DNA of 55,667 nucleotides from Acidobacteriota bacterium (GTDB lineage Bacteria > Acidobacteriota > Terriglobia > Terriglobales > Acidobacteriaceae). How positions within the stretch are numbered: the stretch's first letter is position 1; every line of letters begins with the position of its first letter. The position numbers and the translations under genes were made by a program. The stretch covers positions 1 to 55,667 of the forward strand of contig JAJYUB010000023.1 in the NCBI GenBank assembly GCA_021792795.1, written 5' to 3'. Below are positions 38,628 to 46,193 of the stretch, piece after piece. A model generated the notes under the pieces. The model saw only the letters and a program-made list of their open reading frames with translations, was not told where the DNA came from and ran no database searches.

Positions 38628-38788
38628 ATGCAAGTATCGCATGGCCTGTTTTTTGCTCTGAACTTGGCAGCCTCCTACAGTCAAGCCCGAAAGTTTCTGT
38701 AGAATGCCATTCCTCAGGGTAGTTGGTTCTTGTTTCTGTTGGTTGACGGGCAGCTCGCGGAGGGCGTAGCCCGGAGCGAGTTGGCCCG

Positions 38789-39418
38789 TCAGGCGGCCAC
38801 TGCCGGGGTCTCGGTTGCGCTGACCGGTCCCTCCTCCATGCGCAGATACATTCGCTCCATCCACTCCCGATTGGTTTCCATCGGCAGCACCGTGACCAGC
38901 CGCAGGCACGACTGCTCATGAGGAAACACCCGGACCACTCTGGTCCGCCGCTTCGACTCCTGGTTCTGCCGCTCCAACATGTTCGTCGTGCGCATCCGCT
39001 TGCGATGCGCTTCCGGCAGCGCGTAGACGCCAAGGATTTCTTCCCCGTGTTCTTCCAGCAACCGCGCCACCCTGGGAGCTTTTTTCTCCAACTCCGCGAT
39101 GGCCACTGCCAGCGCCGCCCTGGCCGCTTCGCGTGTCGCGGCTTCGGTCACCGCCTTCATCGGCCGCAGCACCTGCGGACGCTGCTGCCGACCGCACAGA
39201 CTCAACGCGTTGCGCAGGAAGTGTACCTGGCACCGCTGCCACACCGCGCCTTGAAGGTGCCGCTCGATCGCCTTCACCATGCCGGCATGATCGTCGCTCA
39301 CCACATACTGCACAGCGCGCAAGCCGCGCTGCTTCAGATCGCTGAACACCGCGCCCCAATTGGCCTCCGACTCCGACTCGGCAATCCACGCGCCCAGCAC
39401 CTCGCGGTAGCCCGCCGC
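38789..39418 (-). mobile_element. IS256-type transposase remnant (3' part)
   Basis: The frame encodes GYREVLGAWIAESESEANW, VVSDDHAGM, WQRCQVHFLRN and TNMLERQNQESKRR, the second Asp, C/H motif and catalytic Glu region of IS256 (mutator) transposases. The N-terminal half with the first catalytic Asp is missing, so it cannot transpose by itself. The frame continues without a stop into IS110-type sequence upstream. Downstream, a GAAACTTTCGGGCTTGACTG stretch near 38679-38700 (minus strand) may be the element end. Confidence 0.8.
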
Positions 39419-39637
39419 GCACTCGACTCCCAGCTCGGCCAACTGCCAGTAGAGAACGTAGCCCGTCGGGCGGCCTGTAGCAGGCACGCGGTTGCTCCAC
39501 CGCGCCCAGCTTCTTCACCAGCTTGGGATCGGCTCCGCGCGGTTGGCGATCGTTCCCAGGCTGCGCACTTCGCCATGCGCCTCGGCAATCGTCTCGGCAT
39601 GGACATCCAATCCCAAAAATCGTGCCTTTTCCTTCAT
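39419..39637 (-). mobile_element. IS110-type transposase remnant (5' part), frameshifted
   Basis: From an ATG at 39637 the sequence reads KEKARFLGLDVHAETIA, then SLGTIANR, KLVKKLGAVEQ and PTGYVLYWQLAELGVEC, in three successive frames. This is the DEDD-type N-terminal region of IS110 transposases, including the LDVHAETI part with a catalytic Asp. Two frameshifts and a small deletion disrupt it. It joins IS256-derived coding sequence at 39418/39419. Confidence 0.75.
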
Positions 39638-40028
39638 GACCGGTCCCTCTCCGCTTGTGGCCCTGCGCCGTGATTCGTTTCCGATTCACAGCCTAACCCA
39701 CGACCAGCGCATTGGGCCGGTCACTCCATTTTGACTAGTGTTGCCGCTCGCAACTACACGCATTTCACTGCCTTGACAACGCCTTCGTCCTTATCGAGGG
39801 CCACCCTCGGATTTTCTCCGCTGCGGCGCAGCCGCTTTCCGCTTGGATCGCGTCTCCCAGTAGTATAGGATTCTTACTTGAGTAGATGAAGCGCTGGCGA
39901 TTCGTCAGCAACCCTCCTGAACAATATTTTTGCAATACCAATCGTGGCCGGACACAGTCGGGACCGCCTTCTGAACCAGGGAAGCGTCCGCGTGCCCAGG
40001 CCCCGGAAACGAGCGGAAACGAGCAAAA
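39638..40028. other. Gap: possible IS110 end, then purA upstream region
   Basis: The first 90-100 bases lie where IS110-family elements keep their non-coding end, which in active members encodes a bridge RNA. I cannot delimit such an RNA here. From about 39740 the sequence is ordinary intergenic DNA up to purA with no gene. A TTGACAACGCC stretch at 39774 recurs at 41584 on the other side of purA. Confidence 0.35.
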
Positions 40029-41369
40029 ATGCAAGCGAAGACGGCAGTAGTTTTGGGCGCCCAGTGGGGCGATGAAGGCAAAGGCAAGATTGTCGACGTC
40101 CTTTCCGGACGATTTTCCGTGGTGGCGCGCTATGCCGGCGGCCACAATGCCGGACATACGGTGATTATTGATGGCAAGAAATTTGTGCTGCAACTGGTGC
40201 CTTGCGGCGTGCTTCGGCCTGGCTGTCGCGCCGTCATCGGCAATGGCGTTGTCCTGGACCCAATGGCGTTTCTTACGGAAGTGGCGCGGTTGAAGGAACT
40301 TGGCGTGAATGTAGCGGGGCAGCTCTTTGTTTCCGATCGAGCGCATGTCATCCTGCCCTACCATCGCATGATTGAGCTGGCGTCGGAAAATGCTCCGGGG
40401 CGGATGAAAATTGGCACCACCAGCCGAGGCATTGGACCGGCGTACGAAGACAAGATGAAGCGGGGCGGACTGCGGGTCGTGGATCTGCTGAATCCGGAGA
40501 TTTTGCGTACGCACATCAAGAATGCGTGCCAGGAAAAAAATACGATTGCGAAGGCCTTGTTCGCAAGCGAACCGCTGGACCCGAACAAGATGTATGAAGA
40601 GTATGCGCGCGCCGCCGACGCAATCGCGCCGTTTGTCGCCGATACTTCGAGGATGTTGAACGATGCGTTGCGTGCAGGCGAAAGCATCATGTTTGAAGGG
40701 GCGCAAGGCACCTTGCTCGATATCGACCACGGGACCTATCCATTCGTCACCTCCTCTTCGGCAACGGCAGGCGGAGCGGCCACGGGGACGGGCGTGGGAC
40801 CGACGAAGATTGGCACCGCGATTGGCGTGACCAAGGCGTATGTGACGCGGGTGGGCGAAGGGCCGTTTCCGACGGAGATTCACGACGCCCAGGGCGAGCT
40901 GATTCGAGCGCGTGGGCAGGAATATGGCGCGGTGACGGGGCGGCCACGGCGCTGCGGGTGGCTGGATCTGCCGTTGCTGCGTTATTCCAGCCAGATCAAC
41001 GGCACGGAGTGGCTGGTGGTCACCAAGCTGGACGTGCTGGACACGCTGAAAGAGGTCCCGGTATGCACGGCGTACAGGATCGATGGAAAGACGACCGACA
41101 CCATTCCGGCGGATGTGCGCGGTCTGGAATCGATTGAGCCGATCCTGACGACGATGAAGGGTTGGGGCCTGGACTCCAACGACGGGGCCACTGAAAATGT
41201 GCGCACGTTCGAAGGACTGCCCTCTGCGGCAAAAGAGTATTTGAAGTTCCTGGAAGCGGAATCCGGCGCGAAAATCGGCATGATTTCGACCGGATCGGAC
41301 CGCGACCAGACGATTGTACTGCCTGAGTTTGCCGCCATGCTGGACAGGATGTCGACGAGCGGGAAATGA
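40029..41369 (+). CDS. purA: Adenylosuccinate synthetase
   Basis: This 446-residue cytoplasmic enzyme converts IMP and aspartate to adenylosuccinate with GTP, the first committed step of AMP synthesis. The GTP-binding loop GAQWGDEGKGKIVD, the IMP-binding GHNAGHTV and GTTSRGIGPAYEDK, and the C-terminal TGRPRRCGWLD and GSDRDQTI are all present. Length and motif order match intact homologues. The ribosome site is weak. It is a housekeeping gene between the IS remnant and the minus-strand cluster. Confidence 0.97.
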   Translation: MQAKTAVVLGAQWGDEGKGKIVDVLSGRFSVVARYAGGHNAGHTVIIDGKKFVLQLVPCGVLRPGCRAVIGNGVVLDPMAFLTEVARLKELGVNVAGQLFVSDRAHVILPYHRMIELASENAPGRMKIGTTSRGIGPAYEDKMKRGGLRVVDLLNPEILRTHIKNACQEKNTIAKALFASEPLDPNKMYEEYARAADAIAPFVADTSRMLNDALRAGESIMFEGAQGTLLDIDHGTYPFVTSSSATAGGAATGTGVGPTKIGTAIGVTKAYVTRVGEGPFPTEIHDAQGELIRARGQEYGAVTGRPRRCGWLDLPLLRYSSQINGTEWLVVTKLDVLDTLKEVPVCTAYRIDGKTTDTIPADVRGLESIEPILTTMKGWGLDSNDGATENVRTFEGLPSAAKEYLKFLEAESGAKIGMISTGSDRDQTIVLPEFAAMLDRMSTSGK

Positions 41370-41469
41370 TCGGGCATAGCGGAAAAGAATGGACTCCGCA
41401 ACCGCCTTGTCGCCAGTTCGCCCGCGACGCGATATTTTTTGGTCCAGCCCTATTGAATCCGCTCTCCCC

Positions 41470-41502
41470 ATCATTCCTTCGCAAACAGCGCGAAGGAATG
41501 AT
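41470..41502. terminator. Strong 13-bp hairpin downstream of purA
   Basis: ATCATTCCTTCGC pairs perfectly with its complement around a seven-base loop. It lies 100 bases after purA and could end or stabilise its message. No T-run follows on the plus strand, so intrinsic termination is doubtful. Confidence 0.5.
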
Positions 41503-41950
41503 GGTACAAGGACGAAGGCTTCTACGATGAAGCAGTGGTTTTTGGTTGAGGACCAGAGCTTCTGGAACAAAGAGAAGCTGGACTTGACAACGCCTTTCCT
41601 TTTTTATCGACGGGATGACAAGACTTCTATCTCCAGACATCGCCTCCCGATTAGAGCGGTTCTCCTTCTCGCGTGTCCTTTTGAGGCCCTACATTGCCGC
41701 CATTTCTTGAGGAAATGGCGTAACCATCGACTCTCCAGCCATCGATCGCGCAATCGATGCGGCGGCGGAGCCAGTTGAAGATTGCTTCTGGCTTACATAT
41801 CTTTCTTGCCATTTTTGTGAGCTTCTTTTGTCCAGTTTTCCTCTCCGATTCACCGGCACAAAACTTGCCAGGCAAGCAGGTCTGGAGTGCGGGGTCTTTT
41901 GTGCCAGCAGATGGAAGAGGAAGCGAGACGAAAGGGCCCGGGCATGCCGC
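41503..41950. other. Gap after the peptide-cluster genes, with a doubtful small frame
   Basis: This stretch lies between the purA hairpin and the peptidase stop. On the minus strand a frame from an ATG at 41812 to a stop at 41651 would give 53 residues (MARKICKPEAIFNWLRRR...). It has only a weak ribosome site and no known family, so I do not call it. Nothing else is visible. Confidence 0.35.
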
Positions 41951-42709
41951 TTACTGCGAGGAAGATCCTTCTACGAGCGACAAGTCTCGCCCGAGACTGG
42001 TCAAATCGAAACCAGACGGGGACACCTGATCGCTGCCAACCCAGTCGGAGCTGAGCACAGCGTAGGTTTCAACGTTGTAACAGCCGTAAAATTCCCAGCT
42101 CATGGTCTTGAGCGCGCCCCAGGTAACCACGTAGATGCCGTCTTCACCGTAGCCGACGGCCGTAACGCAATGGCCGTTCGCAAGCTGGGGAGCGGCGTCC
42201 TCCGGTGCGACCGAGGCGGGAATCGCCCACGGAATTTGAGGCCAACCGGTGGGGTCCCCCGCCAAGACAAACTTTGGCAGATCGAGCCCGACGTACGCGC
42301 TCCCGAACAGGTAAACGATGCCGCGCAACTCGTCCGCATCCTGTGCCTGCGCTTTGACAAAGGAGTGGACGCGATGCTTGCCAATGCCGGTCTTGCGCCA
42401 GTATTTTAGAGCGTCGAGCATGGAGACGCAGTCCATCAGCCGGTCTCCAGTGAGGTGGGCGTGGGCACGGATGACGTCTGCATCGGTAAGAAAGACACCC
42501 CGCCGATTGGCCGCAGTCCAGTGATGCACCATGTGGCCGGCGGCCGCGGAGGTGCAGCAATTGAATTGATTGTTTGCCAGCATCGGCCACGACGTAGTGG
42601 TCTCCAGCAACTCCTTGGCTGGCGGCGTCGGCAGTGAGGCGATCTTGACGTAGTCTGCCAGGTGCAGGGTCCTAGAATCGTGTTCCGACTGTACTCTGCC
42701 GAGTTTCAT
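41951..42709 (-). CDS. Papain-fold (C1-like) cysteine peptidase
   Basis: The start ATG has a perfect GGAGG site that lies inside the end of the kinase gene (38-base overlap), so the two are translationally linked. The 252-residue product has no signal peptide. NNQFNCCTSAAAGHMVH aligns with the Gln and catalytic Cys region of papain-type peptidases, and NGHCVTAVGYGEDG with the catalytic His. The position of the catalytic Asn (papain NSWG) reads VTWG, so a triad Asn is not evident. It could be a peptidase, a transamidating enzyme or a non-catalytic relative. In this operon it is a candidate for cutting the modified small peptide. Confidence 0.65.
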   Translation of the reverse strand: MKLGRVQSEHDSRTLHLADYVKIASLPTPPAKELLETTTSWPMLANNQFNCCTSAAAGHMVHHWTAANRRGVFLTDADVIRAHAHLTGDRLMDCVSMLDALKYWRKTGIGKHRVHSFVKAQAQDADELRGIVYLFGSAYVGLDLPKFVLAGDPTGWPQIPWAIPASVAPEDAAPQLANGHCVTAVGYGEDGIYVVTWGALKTMSWEFYGCYNVETYAVLSSDWVGSDQVSPSGFDLTSLGRDLSLVEGSSSQ

Positions 42710-45095
42710 TGTGCCTCCTATGGGTAGAAGGATGGGCCAGCTTCATGCGGTCGAGCAATCGCTGGTAGCGGGGGTCGTCGTGGAGGTCCCGGAGACTGGG
42801 CAGCACCGTGACATAGGCCACCAAAATGTCATGCATGTCCGCAGCTTTCTCCAGCCAGGTGAAAGCGAGATCATGTTCGCCGAGAGAAACTGCGGCGACG
42901 GCGATCGCCACCGGCATCCGATTGCCTTTGTTCGCCAGATCGAGAAGATTGGCGAGGACCTCGCGGGCCTTGTCATGGTTCCCATTCTGCGCATGGGCCT
43001 CCGCAAGCCAGCCCAGCAAAACAGGCATGCGGCTGTGCTCAATGCCGCGCTGGAAGGTGGCGACCGCTTCGTGCGCGCGCCCTGAAAAGGACTGTGCCAA
43101 CCCCAGCGAATAATACAGTTCAAAATAATGCGGAGAAGAGGTGAGCGCGGTCTGCGCCAGCAGGATGCTGCTGTCGTGGTCGCCCAAGTATGTCCGCAGT
43201 ATCGCTTCTGCAGCCAGCAACGGAGTCGAAAGTGGATCGTAGCGAAGTCCGATGCGTACCTGCTCCAGTGCGTCCTGCAGCATTCCTTGCGTCATCAGAT
43301 GACAAACATACAGGTAGTACGACTCGCCACGCTGGGGACGCAACTCAATCGCCTTCACAATATGGTCGCGCGCACCGATCCAATCCCAGTCGTAGAACTG
43401 CAGCACGGAGGCCAGCGCCAGGCGGCCTTCCGGAAGGTCCGGATCGAGCGCAACGGCCTGTAGCGCGGAGGAGCGCGCGATGGGCCATGCCTGATCGGGT
43501 GCCATCAGGCCGAGGGTCCCCTGCAGGCAATAAAAATCGGCCACTCCGGCATACGCCGCGGCGGAGTTTGGGTCCAGTTTGAGGGCCTGCTCAAAATAAC
43601 GGCCAGCGAGCTGAACGTCCTCAATCGTCCTTTGTCCCCAATGGTAGCGGCCTTTCAGGTACGCCTCGTATGCCTCGGTCTGCATCGGCGTCCTTGTCTG
43701 AAGATCGGATTGGCGAAGATTGAGCGAGAGCTTTTCCCGCAAGGCAGAAACCACCGCCGTCGCCAGCTCATCCTGCAACTCGAATACGTCCGCCATCTCC
43801 CTGTCAAACCGGGACGACCAGATATGAAATCCCTTGCGCACGTCGGTGAGCTGCATGGTGATGCGAATACGCGCTCCGGAACGGCGCACACTGCCCTCCA
43901 GAATCACGTCGACATCCAGCAGCTTGCCAATTTCGCGGATATTTTGAGGTTTCCCTTTCAATGAAAAAATCGAGCTTCGAGAGACAACGTGCAACCCAGG
44001 GAGTGTCCCCAGAGCATTGATCAATTCGTCCGTGAGACCGTCGCTAAAATATTCGTTCTCCTGGTCGGAGCTGACATTCTGCATCGGCAGCACAGCGATC
44101 GAGGAACTTCCTCGGTCGGGCTGGATCGGAGAGGAGCGGGCCGTCGCAGCGGCGCCGCTCGCCGGGTGCTCTCGGAATGTCCCGGTCTCGGCATCCCAGG
44201 CGTCACGGAAGCCCATGGAGACGGTAGGCGCAAGGCTGGCAGGCTTGATGGCCGCCGGCATCGGCGCTTCACCGACATTCTCGCTTAACAGGCCCAGGAT
44301 CTCGGCAGCTGAGGAATGGCGCTGGTGCGGTTGCAGCCGCAATGCGCCCTCCACTGCAAGGTGGATGGAACTGGGCAGATCGGGCCGGGCATGGTGCAGC
44401 GGAACGTAACGTCCGGCGGCGATGGCTGTCATGGTTGCGGACTGTGTCGCCTGCCGGAAGGGGGAATGCCCCGTCGCCATTTCGTAGATCACGACTCCGA
44501 GCGCCCATATGTCCGCGCGATAATCCACCGGCTCCCCGGCAAGCTGCTCCGGCGGCATGTAGGCAAGCGTGCCCATCACTTTGTGCGGCGCGGTCAGTTG
44601 TTGCTGATGAGCGATGCGGGAAAGCCCAAAGTCGAGAATCTTTACGGTGCCGGAGTCCAGCAGGAAGATGTTTCCTGGCTTGATGTCGCGATGCACAATG
44701 CCCGACATGTGCGCGGCGTGCAGCCCAAAGGCAGTTTGCCGCCCAATGTCGCGGATACTGGAGACCTTGATCGGGCCGTCATTGAGTCGCTGGGAGAGGG
44801 TCTGACCGCGGTAATAGGCCATCACCAGCAACAGTGAACCGTCCGGAGCTGTCTCGACGGTATAGATGGTGCAGAGGTTCGGGTGGTCCATGGCCGAGGC
44901 GGCGCGCGCCTCGCGCAGAAATCGTTCGCGCATCTCGATGTCTTCAGAGATCGACGGCTGCAGCACCTTGATCGCGACCGTGCGTTGAAGCCGGATGTCC
45001 TCTGCCTCGAAGACAACGCCCATTCCCCCTTCGCCAAGCTTTCTGACAAGGCGATATTGAAGAAGTTCGTCTCCGGGACTGAAGGCCATCTGCAT
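42672..45095 (-). CDS. Hanks-type Ser/Thr kinase with TolB-like and TPR regions
   Basis: The ATG at 45095 lies one base after the stop of the preceding gene, which implies coupled translation. The 807-residue product has a kinase domain (about residues 5-275: LGEGGMGVVFEAED, VAIKV, HRDIKPGNIF, DFGLSR, MPPEQL). A disordered linker follows, then a TolB-N-like domain (SIAVLPMQNVSSDQENEYFSDGLTDEL, about 330-480) and a TPR-rich C-terminus. No membrane helix is obvious. Such kinases with TPR ends are common in Acidobacteria. Here it may sense a state of the cell and control the peptide cluster or phosphorylate its proteins; the target is unknown. Confidence 0.88.
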   Translation of the reverse strand: MQMAFSPGDELLQYRLVRKLGEGGMGVVFEAEDIRLQRTVAIKVLQPSISEDIEMRERFLREARAASAMDHPNLCTIYTVETAPDGSLLLVMAYYRGQTLSQRLNDGPIKVSSIRDIGRQTAFGLHAAHMSGIVHRDIKPGNIFLLDSGTVKILDFGLSRIAHQQQLTAPHKVMGTLAYMPPEQLAGEPVDYRADIWALGVVIYEMATGHSPFRQATQSATMTAIAAGRYVPLHHARPDLPSSIHLAVEGALRLQPHQRHSSAAEILGLLSENVGEAPMPAAIKPASLAPTVSMGFRDAWDAETGTFREHPASGAAATARSSPIQPDRGSSSIAVLPMQNVSSDQENEYFSDGLTDELINALGTLPGLHVVSRSSIFSLKGKPQNIREIGKLLDVDVILEGSVRRSGARIRITMQLTDVRKGFHIWSSRFDREMADVFELQDELATAVVSALREKLSLNLRQSDLQTRTPMQTEAYEAYLKGRYHWGQRTIEDVQLAGRYFEQALKLDPNSAAAYAGVADFYCLQGTLGLMAPDQAWPIARSSALQAVALDPDLPEGRLALASVLQFYDWDWIGARDHIVKAIELRPQRGESYYLYVCHLMTQGMLQDALEQVRIGLRYDPLSTPLLAAEAILRTYLGDHDSSILLAQTALTSSPHYFELYYSLGLAQSFSGRAHEAVATFQRGIEHSRMPVLLGWLAEAHAQNGNHDKAREVLANLLDLANKGNRMPVAIAVAAVSLGEHDLAFTWLEKAADMHDILVAYVTVLPSLRDLHDDPRYQRLLDRMKLAHPSTHRRHNETRQSTVGTRF

Positions 45096-45096
45096 A

Positions 45097-45840
45097 TCAG
45101 AACTCTCTGGACTGGGAAGCGATTGCGACTCCGGGAGAGGTAAAAATTGTCGCGGCACTTGCTGGATCGTCAATGCGCACGAAGTGCTCCAGAACATCGG
45201 AGAACACATGTTCGAGATGAGCGATGGTCGCGATGGCGCTGGCGGTAATCAGGTCCTGATGGCGCGGAAGCAGCGGCAGCGAATCCAGGGCCGCATCGAA
45301 CTCCGCGACGTGGCCCGGATCCAGCCTGGCATGCATGACGTGACACGACATGGAGGCGAGGGGAATGCCGGTACGCAGGGAAACTTCCTCCAAAAATTCG
45401 ATCAACGTGGGCGCTTCCAGTACGGCAATGTATCCCAAATAGGCGATCGGATGAACATGAAACATCCAGTAATACTGCACGCCCACCAACGCAGCAACGC
45501 TGGCATAGGGCAACCGCTGCAGCACTCGTTGCCGCGGCACGCCCAGGGAGGCAAGATCGTTCAGCAGCCACTGCTCATGGCCCGCTTCCTCTTCGGCGTG
45601 TTCCAAATAGTAATCACGGAGCCATGCAGCGAGCGGACCGTCTGCCAACTCGGCAGAGCAACGCTCCGCAGCGGTCCGCATCGCAGGGGCTGAACTGACA
45701 GTCACTCCGTAGATGGCAAAGAGAAATTCCGGGTAGAGCTCGTTTAGCCTTGGGTGAAACCATACGTCATGGATCAAGGAACTGAGGCGTCCCCGAAAAA
45801 TAGACACTGTTTCGCGCAGACGTTGACTATGCGTCGTCAT
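45097..45840 (-). CDS. Heme-oxygenase-fold (HDO / PqqC-TenA-like) enzyme
   Basis: The 247-residue, all-helical product starts at an ATG behind GGGGAG. The EHAEEEAGHEQWLLND segment (about residues 80-95) and the later CHVMHARLDPGHVAEFD (about 165-181) carry the Glu/His and Asp/His pairs expected of heme-oxygenase-like diiron oxidases. Members oxidise amino-acid or fatty-acid-like substrates, and some act in peptide natural-product pathways. The ligand pattern can be seen but metal and reaction are inferred. It lies between the small peptide (64 bases before) and the kinase (coupled after). Confidence 0.7.
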   Translation of the reverse strand: MTTHSQRLRETVSIFRGRLSSLIHDVWFHPRLNELYPEFLFAIYGVTVSSAPAMRTAAERCSAELADGPLAAWLRDYYLEHAEEEAGHEQWLLNDLASLGVPRQRVLQRLPYASVAALVGVQYYWMFHVHPIAYLGYIAVLEAPTLIEFLEEVSLRTGIPLASMSCHVMHARLDPGHVAEFDAALDSLPLLPRHQDLITASAIATIAHLEHVFSDVLEHFVRIDDPASAATIFTSPGVAIASQSREF

Positions 45841-45904
45841 GCCGTCTCCCCGGCAATCCTGGCGCTGCCCGGAACTTTGCGGACAGCTACCTGCGAGTTC
45901 TCAG

Positions 45905-46108
45905 TTAGAGCGCCAGTGTTCCCATACGATGGGAATCGCCGTCTTGCACCTTGCGCTGGAAAAAGTCGTCGCCCAGCTTGACGCGCACGGAGATCAAAGC
46001 GTCAATTTCCGCCGCGCTAAGTTGGTTGACACTCTGCACCTCGGCATCCGTCAGGGGGTGATGGATTTGGACAAGTCCAGCCTGTTGCAGCCTCTCTACA
46101 TTGGTCAT
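45905..46108 (-). CDS. Small cysteine-free peptide, candidate RiPP precursor
   Basis: The ATG at 46108 follows AAAGGA at a good distance, giving 67 residues; a longer in-frame version to 46180 lacks such a site. The N-terminal two thirds look like a structured leader (VERLQQAGLV, LTDAEVQSVNQLSAAEIDAL, ISVRVKLGDDF). The last part is short and polar with one Ser and one Thr (DGDSHRMGTLAL) and could be a core. It contains no Cys, so lanthionine rings cannot form. The LSxxEIDxLISVxxKL pattern resembles short proteins that I recall as 'aroma-sacti cluster' peptides, but this needs a profile search. Its place directly after a LanM-like gene supports a substrate role. Confidence 0.6.
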   Translation of the reverse strand: MTNVERLQQAGLVQIHHPLTDAEVQSVNQLSAAEIDALISVRVKLGDDFFQRKVQDGDSHRMGTLAL

Positions 46109-46193
46109 ATACGGTCCTTTCAACGTTGAAGCGCACAACCCATCCATCACAGCGCGCTCAATACATCCGAATCTTAGCACACAATTTCAGGAT

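Noticed and set aside
41470-41502. Canonical intrinsic terminator of purA
   Set aside because: The stem is perfect but there is no T-run after it, so I list it only as a strong hairpin with moderate confidence.
39765-41570. 601-residue frame opposite purA
   Set aside because: purA is unmistakable on the plus strand; the opposite frame has no recognisable content.
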